DNA of 64,000 nucleotides from an uncultured Desulfosarcina sp. Lineage in GTDB: Bacteria > Desulfobacterota > Desulfobacteria > Desulfobacterales > Desulfosarcinaceae. The translations under genes were made by a program, and so were the position numbers. Location: contig NZ_OY764190.1 of assembly GCF_963668215.1 (NCBI RefSeq), positions 3,348,001 to 3,412,000 on the forward strand, read 5' to 3'. How positions within the stretch are numbered: position 1 is the stretch's first letter; each line of letters begins with the position of its first letter. A model generated the notes under the pieces. That model ran no database searches, was not told where the DNA came from, and saw nothing but the letters and a program-made list of their open reading frames with translations. Below are positions 13,111-20,822 of the stretch, in pieces.

Positions 13111-14592
13111 TCATGATTCGACCGCCCGCATACTGTTCAGCAGCGCATCCACGGCGACGGTTGCAATGCCGGAATTGATGTCGGACATGGCGTAGGGAAT
13201 AACCAGCTCACGATTATGAATGATTGCACCGCAGGAATAAACGACATTGGGAACATATCCTTCGCGCTCTTTCTCATGCGGCGATAGCAGCGGCGTGTCC
13301 AGGCGAGCGATTATTTTCGCTGGATTCTCAAGATCAAGCAAGATGGCGCCAATGCAATATTGACGCATGGGCCCGACCCCATGGGTGAGGACGATCCAAC
13401 CTTGATCCGTCTCCAGGGGCGATCCGCAGTTGCCGATCTGGATGAATTCCCATGGATATTCAGGCTCCTGAATAATTTTAGATGCTTGCCAAAAATGGAT
13501 ATTATCCGAAAACATGATATGATTGTTTTCACCATCCTGGCGGGAGAGCATGGCATAGCGGCCCCCAACTTTTCGCGGGAAAAGCGCCATACCCTTATTT
13601 TTGATCGCTTTCCCGTTGAGGGTGACAATGTTGAATTTGATGAAATCCTTGGTTTCGATCAGTTGCGGCAGGATGGTATGTCCATTATAGGCGGTATAGG
13701 TCGCATAATAAATTGCTTCTTGCCGGTCATCTATAAATTGAACGAAGCGGGCGTCTTCAATACCTCGGCTTTCGTTTTTTGAGACCGGAAAGATCACCCG
13801 TTCGGATATGCGGTGATCGGGGTGAAACCCCACCTCATAATTGGAATTGGCAAGCCACCACATCACCTCGAAGGCTCTGTTTTGACGATCCTTTGGAAAT
13901 AGTGGTTTCACTCGAAGTTTGCCAATTTTTTCGATTAGCTCATTATACGTAAAATCATCTGGCATCTGATCAAGAATATGGGCGGTTATCTCATTACCAA
14001 CCCTCATCTCGTTCAATTTGCGCTGGAAAGGATCGCGTTTGTAAACCGGATTTAATTGGAGGTCGGGTGTTTCTACGTAATCGCTGATCGGGTCGAAGCG
14101 AAACCGGTTGTATCGATCAAGGACGCCGCTGCGAAAAACGATGGACGAAATATGCCCTTCACCGGTTGCCCGGAGACTCATGACAAAACGCAGGCTGCCA
14201 TTCTTCAAATGGCTCTGATCCGGATGGGGAACAATGGATGGGTTGAAAAGGGCCGCCGATTCAATGGAGTACTCCTTTGTAAAAAATGCCCCGATGAGTG
14301 TTTTCTGAACATCGCTGAGCTCGGTATCCGGCGGCAGATGATCCTTCACCGCATCCAGGTGCCGTTCAAAAACATACCCGATGTCTTCGTGCCGTCCGGC
14401 AAAGTCAACCATGATCTGTGCCATCAGCGCTTCGGCCGCCGAATTCGGCAGGTTAACAATACGCTGAATAATTTTTTTGATCCGGGACCGCTCATCGGGC
14501 AGATGAAGCCGGGTGATCACCCGTGACGTATCACCGACGATCTTGATCGCTTTTCTTTTCACTTTCAGCCGTTGAATCTTGCTTGCTTGCAT
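13111..14592 (-). CDS. GH130-family glycoside phosphorylase-like protein, long form
   Basis: A 493-residue five-bladed beta-propeller of the GH130 type (beta-mannoside phosphorylases and hydrolases). An alpha-helical N-terminal extension of about 110 residues precedes the propeller, which shows FNPSIVPHPD, FVMSLRATGEGH and SRGIEDARFVQF; Asp280 in EDAR is the expected general acid. The start at 14592 follows GAAGGATG. A reading frame reaching further upstream only overlaps the next GH130 gene and is not used. It lies 26 bp after that gene. The exact activity (mannobiose phosphorylase, mannan phosphorylase or mannosyltransferase) cannot be told from sequence alone. Confidence 0.85.
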   Translation of the reverse strand: MQASKIQRLKVKRKAIKIVGDTSRVITRLHLPDERSRIKKIIQRIVNLPNSAAEALMAQIMVDFAGRHEDIGYVFERHLDAVKDHLPPDTELSDVQKTLIGAFFTKEYSIESAALFNPSIVPHPDQSHLKNGSLRFVMSLRATGEGHISSIVFRSGVLDRYNRFRFDPISDYVETPDLQLNPVYKRDPFQRKLNEMRVGNEITAHILDQMPDDFTYNELIEKIGKLRVKPLFPKDRQNRAFEVMWWLANSNYEVGFHPDHRISERVIFPVSKNESRGIEDARFVQFIDDRQEAIYYATYTAYNGHTILPQLIETKDFIKFNIVTLNGKAIKNKGMALFPRKVGGRYAMLSRQDGENNHIMFSDNIHFWQASKIIQEPEYPWEFIQIGNCGSPLETDQGWIVLTHGVGPMRQYCIGAILLDLENPAKIIARLDTPLLSPHEKEREGYVPNVVYSCGAIIHNRELVIPYAMSDINSGIATVAVDALLNSMRAVES

Positions 14593-14618
14593 ACCACCGC
14601 ATCCTTCAAAGGGATAAG

Positions 14619-15560
14619 CTACATTGCCGGACGAGAATCCGAAAGGCAGCGGTCGACCAGGTCCTCGATCACGGCCGTTCCGACACACATGACCGTATCC
14701 GCGCCGCCCCAATAAATTTTTACCGTACCATCGGCTTCCGGAACCGCACCGCAGGTAAAGACCACATTGGGAACATAGCCGGTCACCTCCCAGGGGTCTT
14801 CGGGTTGCAGAATCCACCTATCGGAAACACCGCTGATGGTCGCCGGGTCGTCAAGGTCATGCAGGGCCGCACCAAGCCGGTACACCGTCCCGGCCATGGT
14901 CTTGAAAACCCCGTGGTAAATATGCAGCCAGCCTTTGTCGGTTTTGAAAGGTGGCGCGCCTGGCCCGATTTTCATTTCATCCCAGTGGTAGGTCAAGGGC
15001 TTCAGGATCACCCGGGAATCACCCCAATGAACCAGATCCGGAGAATAGGAAATCCAGATCGACCAGGGTGAGATTTCCGAGTGCGGCCGGTCCAGACGCA
15101 CATAGCGACCTCCGAACTTCTCTGGGAAAATGACAACGTTGCGCAGGTCGGCCTGGGTGATCAGCGCCACCCGTTCCACTTTTTCGAAATCGCTGGTACG
15201 CGCCAGGGCAATCCTTACGCCATGACGGGAATAAGCGCTGTAGGTCAGGAGGTATTCGTTTTCCACCGGGGAAATCCTCAGATCTTCAACGCCGAAGGCT
15301 TCATATTCGGCGAAAACCGGGTCTGTCGACGGTGTCAAAAAGGGCTCAGGATGAACCGTGAAAGTATACCCATCCTCACTATCGGCCCTGCCGATGATCG
15401 AGCGACCGTTCGACAGATGAGACCTGAACAGCATGATGTAGCGGCCGTCGTGTTTGACGATGCCCGCATTGTGAACGGTCACAACCGGATAGGGAACATC
15501 TTTTCTGGTCAGGATGGGATTTTTTTTAAACCTTGTTATTATGGGAAAAGGCGTTTTCAT
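14619..15560 (-). CDS. GH130-family beta-mannoside phosphorylase-like protein, short form
   Basis: A 313-residue single-propeller GH130 protein. The motif GVEDLRIS (residues 90-97) holds the expected catalytic Asp93; other family marks are FRSHLSNGRS, the central KIGPGAPPF and the closing GYVPNVVFTCG. ATG 15560 follows AGAGAGG and is preferred over a TTG seven codons upstream. Known members phosphorolyse or transfer beta-linked mannose. It is part of a run small protein - GH130 - GH130 behind two GT4 glycosyltransferases, so the cluster could both make and break a mannose-rich glycan. Confidence 0.88.
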   Translation of the reverse strand: MKTPFPIITRFKKNPILTRKDVPYPVVTVHNAGIVKHDGRYIMLFRSHLSNGRSIIGRADSEDGYTFTVHPEPFLTPSTDPVFAEYEAFGVEDLRISPVENEYLLTYSAYSRHGVRIALARTSDFEKVERVALITQADLRNVVIFPEKFGGRYVRLDRPHSEISPWSIWISYSPDLVHWGDSRVILKPLTYHWDEMKIGPGAPPFKTDKGWLHIYHGVFKTMAGTVYRLGAALHDLDDPATISGVSDRWILQPEDPWEVTGYVPNVVFTCGAVPEADGTVKIYWGGADTVMCVGTAVIEDLVDRCLSDSRPAM

Positions 15561-15585
15561 ATCCTCTCTATTGAATACCAATACG

Positions 15586-15786
15586 TTACGCTTTAACCAG
15601 CTTCAATGTGCCGTTTCCCAACAACTCCTGGAACTGGCCGAGCATCCTCTGTTCATGATCATCGATGATGCCATCCCTGTTCGCTATCTTCATAATTTCT
15701 TCATACTCGCTGTTGGTGATGACACAGTCTGCAATCGCCTTTTCAATCACCTCTTTCAATTCTAATCCCGATTTAGTTAGTTTCAT
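15586..15786 (-). CDS. Small helical acidic protein (66 aa), unknown function
   Basis: I do not recognise a named family. The chain is predicted to be all helical (KEVIEKAIADCVITNSEYEEIMKIA, then a DGIIDDHEQRML turn-helix), which loosely recalls a single TerB/EF-hand-like unit. It has a strong AAGGAG site, and its ATG lies inside the last codons of the upstream glycosyltransferase (14-bp overlap), so translation is coupled. Confidence 0.7.
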   Translation of the reverse strand: MKLTKSGLELKEVIEKAIADCVITNSEYEEIMKIANRDGIIDDHEQRMLGQFQELLGNGTLKLVKA

Positions 15787-16810
15787 TTTTTTTCTCCTTT
15801 TCAGTGTGATGAATCATTTCATAGACATTTATGTATTCAGCGACCATGCGGTCGACCGTGAAATGCCTTTCGACATGGCCCCGACAATAATCGCGATCAA
15901 CCTCCTGGATTCGTGCAACGGCTTCAACGGCCTCGTCCACGTTGCCCACTAAAAAGCCATTTTTACCGTTTTCGATAAGTTCAGCCATGCTACCTCTGTC
16001 GAAAGCTATCACGGGTGTACCACAGGCCATGGATTCGATAACAGACAGCCCGAAGGGTTCATCAAACTGGATGGGGTGCAAAAGCGCCATAGCTTTGCCG
16101 AGCAACAGGCTGCGTTCAGCAGGGCCGACACTGCCGATATAAGACACTTTGTCGTTGTCTATATGAGGGGCGACATATTGATCGTAGTAAGCCTGATCCT
16201 GGATAATGCCGGCCAATATCAATTTTTTTCCGCAGGCCTTGGCGATTTCAATAGCCTGCCGGGTCCCTTTGTCGTTATGGATACGCCCGAAAAAAAGCAG
16301 GATGTCATGTGGGGCTGGTTGAAAGTCAAACGGACTCATATCAATGCCGTGGTGAATCGTTTTGATATAATCGAGATCCGGCGACCGGTCGGCATCGCTG
16401 ATGGAAACATAGAACACGCTGCCGTTGTATTTTTTGTAAACCGGCAGGATGCCGGGTGATGAAAATCCATGGATGGTGGTCACGACCGGTGTAGCGGTCA
16501 GCCCGCTGTAGGTCAACGGCAGGAAATCGAATTGGTTGTGGATGATGTCGTAGGTCTCGGCATCTTCGAAGAGTTCTGAAATATGCAGGCACTCCCAGAC
16601 TTTGGGGATGAGTGCATGGTCTTCTTCATAGCCCCGTGGGCAAACGGCATGCAGCCTGCCGATGGTTTGAGAATCCGCGGTTGCAAATAAGGTCACGTCA
16701 AGACCTCGCGACACCAGCCCCTCGGTCAACAGTGACGTCACGTTCTCCCACGGTCCGTAGTGGCGGGGAGGCGTGCGCCAGGCAATGGGTGAAAGCATGG
16801 CAATATGCAT
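15773..16810 (-). CDS. GT4-family glycosyltransferase
   Basis: A 345-residue retaining GT-B glycosyltransferase. The N-terminal Rossmann half starts MHIAMLSPIAWRTPPRHYGPWE; the C-terminal half has FFGRIHNDKGTRQAIEIAK and the nucleotide-sugar EX7E motif in EPFGLSVIESMACGTPVIAF. Proteins of this type often use GDP- or UDP-sugars; the donor is not evident. AAGGATCC precedes the ATG. It is 12 bp downstream of a second GT4 gene, next to two GH130 genes. Confidence 0.9.
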   Translation of the reverse strand: MHIAMLSPIAWRTPPRHYGPWENVTSLLTEGLVSRGLDVTLFATADSQTIGRLHAVCPRGYEEDHALIPKVWECLHISELFEDAETYDIIHNQFDFLPLTYSGLTATPVVTTIHGFSSPGILPVYKKYNGSVFYVSISDADRSPDLDYIKTIHHGIDMSPFDFQPAPHDILLFFGRIHNDKGTRQAIEIAKACGKKLILAGIIQDQAYYDQYVAPHIDNDKVSYIGSVGPAERSLLLGKAMALLHPIQFDEPFGLSVIESMACGTPVIAFDRGSMAELIENGKNGFLVGNVDEAVEAVARIQEVDRDYCRGHVERHFTVDRMVAEYINVYEMIHHTEKEKKNETN

Positions 16811-16822
16811 GATGGATCCTTG

Positions 16823-19129
16823 TTATTCGATTTTCTGCGATGCCCACTGATTGAGCGTCTCTTCGGCATAGAGGTTTTGCAGGGTCATCAGCGACAGCAG
16901 CCATGCAAGGGAGGATTCGGCGCCTTGATTCTGGTTGATGCCGTCGGCCATCAGTCCATCCCGACAGCCACCGGTCTTGGGGTCATAGAGCGGCATGTTC
17001 AGGTCATTATGTCCGAGAAACCAGTTAAAGCACATGACCGCATTCTCGAACCAGGTCTGGTCACGGGTAACGTTAAACGCTTCGATACAGGCTTCGACCA
17101 TGGCGTTGGCCTCGACGGGTTGCTGGTCGAAACGGGCCCTGGAACCGCCTTTTTCATACCATCCGTTGCTGCCGATGGGCACGAAGTGCTTGTTCTCGTT
17201 CTGGATGGCGAGTAGCCATTTCAGGACCCTGAGACCCATATCGACCATATCGTCGCGTTGCATCCCCTGACCGGAGAGCAGCAGGGCATGAGGCAGTTTT
17301 CCGTTGGCATAGTTCAGGGCGTTTTCAAGCCAGGGCCAATCGTCGGTTGCCTGGTTGCTAAACTGATCGAAAAGCCGGTCGGCGAGAACACTGCGAATTC
17401 TGCGTACATCGCTGTCGCCGGAGAATTTATTCAGATAGGCGTGTATGCCCACCAGGCAGAAAGCGATTGCGCGGGGCGAATGAAAGGTCTCGGCAGCCGG
17501 CAGGGCCTTGTTGAAAAGGGTTGTGCTCATCGCCAGATATCCGGGATCGTCGAGGAAAGCTATGGCTTTACCGATGCACCAGAGCGCTCTGCCATGGGCG
17601 TCCTCGGACCCGACCCCCTCCATCCACTGCCGTGAATAGGTCATGAAATTGCGAAAACGACCGTTTTTTTCATTGTAGGCATATAGAAGGAATCCGAGAT
17701 AATGACCGCTGAGAGAATCGAGCCCCAAGCCGTTGGTCGGCAGGTATTTTTGACCCATGGCGGCAACCAGTAGCGCCCTGGCGTTATCATCGGTGCAGTA
17801 GCCGTGGGCACGATCGGGGATGGTATGATTGGCATGTTGCAGGATGCCGGTATCATCGGTAAAGGCCTTCAGGTGATCGAGATTGATCTCCGGCAGTTCA
17901 AAATTCGTGATGGCTTTGATATTTTCAACATAGGAATACCGGGGGCGGGGGTGATGGGTACGGTTTTGCCGGACCTCATTGAAAACCTGGAGGTATTTTC
18001 GGGATACTTCCCTCCATATTGCTTCACGGCTGAAGGTATAGGCTTTCTTGCGCATGGCGTGCCGCTCAACGTCGTTGTCCAGCAGGTCGATGATTTGTTC
18101 GGCGATGGCGTCCGGATTGCTGAAGGGTACGATTCGGCCACGACCGTCGGCAAGCATCTCGGTGGCGTACCAGTAGGGCGTCGAAACGATGGCCTTGCCC
18201 GTGCCCATGGCGTAGGCAAGGGTCCCGGAAGTGATCTGGGCTTCTTCGAGATAAGGGGTAACGTAAATATCGGCAATGCCTAAAAATTCACACAACTCCT
18301 TGAGTTCCACGAACCGGTTTTGGAAAATGACCTGCTCGCCGATATCGAGTTTGCGCACGAGCTGCTGCAGCATGATCCGATAGGCATCTCCTTGTGATTT
18401 GAGGATATGCGGGTGCGTTGCCCCCAGGATAATATAGGCCACATCCGGGTGCTTGTTGACGATCGCCGGCATCGCATGCAGCACATTTTCGATGCCTTTG
18501 TTCGGGGAAAGCAATCCGAAGGTGAGTAGCACTTTCTTACCTTCCACCCCAAACTTGTCCTTATAGAAGCTTGAATCGATAAACGGCGTATCCGGAATGC
18601 CGTGATGGATGAAGACGATTTTCTCTTCGGGTACCGCGTAAATATCCTCGAGGAAGTCGGAGGCCTTCCGGCTCATGACGACCAGTTTATCGGACAGATC
18701 GGACAGTTTGGACATGACGGCACGATATTCCGGCGCGGGATCATTCAATACCGTGTGCAGGGTCGTCACCACCGGCATGCGCAGATCACCCAGCAGTTTC
18801 AGCAGATGACTGCCGGCCGGCCCACCGAAAATACCGTATTCGTGCTGCACGCAGACGATATCCGTCTGATTGATATTGAGAAATTGAGACGCGGTGCGGT
18901 AATCGCTCAACTTGTTCTGATTGATCTCGAAGCGTACGTTGTCCGGGTAAGGGTATCCCTCGGGTTTGTCGTTCATGACCGCCGCCCAGCAGCTGATATC
19001 CGGTGCTTCCGCCGACAGCGCCTCAACCAGGTCCGTGGTGAAGGTGGCGATGCCGCATTGGCGGGGCAAATAATTGCCGACGACGGCAACCGAGTTGATT
19101 CCCGCGTAATACTTGATAACCGATGTCAT
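16823..19129 (-). CDS. Two-domain protein: GT4 glycosyltransferase plus C-terminal (alpha/alpha) barrel
   Basis: A 768-residue protein. Residues 1 to about 400 form a GT4 glycosyltransferase (VVGNYLPRQCGIATFTTDL, GLLSPNKGIENVLHAM, YLEEAQITSGTLAYAMGTGKAI). The C-terminal ~350 residues are helical with glycosidase-like segments (HGYCTDDNARALLVAA, EDAHGRALWCIGKAI, PVEANAMVEACIEAF), suggesting an (alpha/alpha)6 barrel whose catalytic role is unproven. The start at Met-Thr-Ser is chosen because AAGGTGA precedes it and the homologous region begins there. Fusion of a transferase with a glycosidase-like barrel, beside GH130 enzymes, points to a dedicated glycan made and recycled by this operon. Confidence 0.87.
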   Translation of the reverse strand: MTSVIKYYAGINSVAVVGNYLPRQCGIATFTTDLVEALSAEAPDISCWAAVMNDKPEGYPYPDNVRFEINQNKLSDYRTASQFLNINQTDIVCVQHEYGIFGGPAGSHLLKLLGDLRMPVVTTLHTVLNDPAPEYRAVMSKLSDLSDKLVVMSRKASDFLEDIYAVPEEKIVFIHHGIPDTPFIDSSFYKDKFGVEGKKVLLTFGLLSPNKGIENVLHAMPAIVNKHPDVAYIILGATHPHILKSQGDAYRIMLQQLVRKLDIGEQVIFQNRFVELKELCEFLGIADIYVTPYLEEAQITSGTLAYAMGTGKAIVSTPYWYATEMLADGRGRIVPFSNPDAIAEQIIDLLDNDVERHAMRKKAYTFSREAIWREVSRKYLQVFNEVRQNRTHHPRPRYSYVENIKAITNFELPEINLDHLKAFTDDTGILQHANHTIPDRAHGYCTDDNARALLVAAMGQKYLPTNGLGLDSLSGHYLGFLLYAYNEKNGRFRNFMTYSRQWMEGVGSEDAHGRALWCIGKAIAFLDDPGYLAMSTTLFNKALPAAETFHSPRAIAFCLVGIHAYLNKFSGDSDVRRIRSVLADRLFDQFSNQATDDWPWLENALNYANGKLPHALLLSGQGMQRDDMVDMGLRVLKWLLAIQNENKHFVPIGSNGWYEKGGSRARFDQQPVEANAMVEACIEAFNVTRDQTWFENAVMCFNWFLGHNDLNMPLYDPKTGGCRDGLMADGINQNQGAESSLAWLLSLMTLQNLYAEETLNQWASQKIE

Positions 19130-19208
19130 TACAGTCACCTTTTTATGTTTCGTTGTCGCTTGTCGCTCAGCTTGCTGTTGAATTTTGGAAGGCTTGCATA
19201 GCGAAGAT

Positions 19209-19784
19209 CTACGCCACGGCACATTCATGCATTGCATCGCAGACTAACTCAAAGACATCCACGATTCTGAGCACACCTACGATTTCTTGTGCGTCATGGT
19301 CGGATGTCACCAGCAGGCTGTGGTGACGTCCGACAATCAGTCGGTGAATGGCTTCATCCAGGGTGGTGCTTGCATTGACGAACTCGCCCATTCCGGGCGT
19401 ATACATGATGTCTTTAACCTTCAGGTGAATCGCTTTTTCGCAAAGGTTCTCGAGGGCTTTTTCCCACAGGTGATATTGCTCCAGGGTCGATTTAGCAAAG
19501 CCATCACTTAGACCGAGGCGATGCATGGATCCATGATTCATGGAACTTTTCATTTCTTTGTAGTTGGGTTCGAGAGCCGCGATCAGATCATGCTGGCTCA
19601 ACTTGCCCACAAAATGATTGTCGCCGTTGAACACCAGAATCGCCCGGTGCCGGTAACGATCCTGGCCAAAAGCGGCCTGGGCTTTCCTTAATGAATCGAC
19701 GGCATATAGCAGCGTAGCCGATTGGGGAACTGTCGCATACTCTGAAAGCGGTACCATCAGGTCTTTCACTTGGTAAGATCGCAT
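19209..19784 (-). CDS. Two-CBS-domain protein
   Basis: A 191-residue protein made of a CBS pair: YQVKDLMVPLSEYATVP...AILVFNGDNHFVGKLSQHDL and KVKDIMYTPGMGEFVNASTTLDEAIHRLIVGRHHSLLV...VGVLRIVDVF, joined by a helical linker. CBS pairs usually bind adenine nucleotides and report energy charge. There is no fused effector domain, so it may act on a partner protein. GGAGG lies upstream of the start. It sits 14 bp after the GlsB-type gene. Confidence 0.88.
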   Translation of the reverse strand: MRSYQVKDLMVPLSEYATVPQSATLLYAVDSLRKAQAAFGQDRYRHRAILVFNGDNHFVGKLSQHDLIAALEPNYKEMKSSMNHGSMHRLGLSDGFAKSTLEQYHLWEKALENLCEKAIHLKVKDIMYTPGMGEFVNASTTLDEAIHRLIVGRHHSLLVTSDHDAQEIVGVLRIVDVFELVCDAMHECAVA

Positions 19785-19797
19785 TTAACGCCTCCGT

Positions 19798-20043
19798 CTA
19801 AACTCTTTTGATCAAGCGCACGCCATACAAAAAAATAATTGCGCCTGTAGTTGCAACGAGCAGACTTCCGATCAGGCTGCTTCCGGCAAAAAGGCCTGCT
19901 TTTTCAAAAATAAGCCCGCCGATCAACGAACCAACCATGCCGGCAATGATGTCGACAGTCGCCCCAAAGTCTTTGCCCTTCATAAATTGCCTGGCAAGCG
20001 ACCCGGCAATCAGGCCAATCAAAATCATCCAAAAAAATTCCAT
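19798..20043 (-). CDS. GlsB/YeaQ/YmgE-family small membrane protein
   Basis: An 81-residue protein with three hydrophobic segments and the family pattern WMILIGLIAGSLARQFMKGKDFG...DIIAGMVGSLIGG. These transglycosylase-associated proteins are induced by general stress in many bacteria; their biochemical role is unknown. AAGGAG precedes ATG 20043; codons further upstream look non-coding. Confidence 0.9.
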   Translation of the reverse strand: MEFFWMILIGLIAGSLARQFMKGKDFGATVDIIAGMVGSLIGGLIFEKAGLFAGSSLIGSLLVATTGAIIFLYGVRLIKRV

Positions 20044-20143
20044 GTTTTTCTCCTTGCAAGGGGAATGGTGGATCAGCCTCACCCTTCCCATTTAATCGAA
20101 CCAATTTCATTTCTTAAGGGAGGTTTTCCAATATGCCGCTACG

Positions 20144-20515
20144 TCAATCCTTTTTGAGTAAATTCGGCGCAACGGCATGACTGTGACCGCGCTGTTTCCC
20201 TCGGGCTTCATAAACAGCTTCCATCCCTTCCGATTGATGAATGGTATAAATATTTATCCCATGCGGTTCGATCAGCAGGCTCTTCGTTCCCAGAAAAACG
20301 CCGAACATATCGGAACCCAGGTATTGATCCAAATCCCTTCGCGTATGCCACTCTTGAAGAAGATTAAGGAGGCATTTATCTTCCATATTGCAAAAGAGAG
20401 AATAGCTTATACAGCCCTTCTCCTTTTCCATTGGCTCAATCATCGAGAGAATTGTTTGCACCAGTTCTTTCTGTTTTTCAGGAATCACCTGCATGATAAT
20501 TCTGACGACGATCAT
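20144..20515 (-). CDS. ABM-domain (antibiotic biosynthesis monooxygenase-like) protein
   Basis: A 123-residue dimeric alpha-beta barrel (ABM) protein: IVVRIIMQVIPEKQKELVQTI, EKGCISYSLFCNMED, LLQEWHTRRDLDQYL. Relatives act as cofactor-free quinol monooxygenases or are of unknown role, so no substrate is assigned. ATG 20515 is preferred because GGAGG lies 8 nt away; a GTG three codons upstream is the alternative. This is the first gene of the minus-strand run ending at the UbiB gene, and the -24/-12-like sequence and dyad array lie upstream of it. Confidence 0.8.
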   Translation of the reverse strand: MIVVRIIMQVIPEKQKELVQTILSMIEPMEKEKGCISYSLFCNMEDKCLLNLLQEWHTRRDLDQYLGSDMFGVFLGTKSLLIEPHGINIYTIHQSEGMEAVYEARGKQRGHSHAVAPNLLKKD

Positions 20516-20672
20516 TATGGCCACCTCCAGGAAATGCCTTCCATCCTAATCATTCGATGATTTCAAGCCGAGAACGCTTCTTTGTTTTGGAAGAAACCGC
20601 GTTGACGATTGTGCGCAACGCACTTGCGGTTCGTCCTTTTTTGCCGATTATCGGCATCCGCCGACATTATAC

Positions 20673-20687
20673 TCAAGGTTCATGCCG
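20673..20687 (-). promoter_or_regulatory. Possible sigma-54 (-24/-12) promoter, weak match
   Basis: On the minus strand CGGCATG-N4-TTGA resembles TGGCAYR-N4-TTGC: the -24 GG is present but the -12 C is replaced by A. It lies about 158 bp before the start of the ABM gene and about 100 bp downstream of the dyad array, the geometry expected for a sigma-54 promoter with an enhancer. Confidence 0.4.
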
Positions 20688-20785
20688 TCTTTTGCATGTT
20701 CGGTGAATCAACTTCAATGGTCTGATTTAATAAGGAAAGATGATGGGAGAGATAAAGGTATTGGGAAAAATGCGGTATAATCGGT

Positions 20786-20818
20786 CGGCCATATATGACC
20801 ATTGATCATATGCGACCA
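20786..20818. promoter_or_regulatory. Tandem 16-bp dyads, candidate enhancer sites (array 1)
   Basis: CGGCCATATATGACCA (20786-20801) and TGATCATATGCGACCA (20803-20818) are two related inverted repeats whose starts are 17 bp apart. The same kind of array with the same period occurs at 42307-42356. They lie between the activator gene and the minus-strand directon that starts with the ABM protein. Confidence 0.6.
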
Positions 20819-20822
20819 ATAA

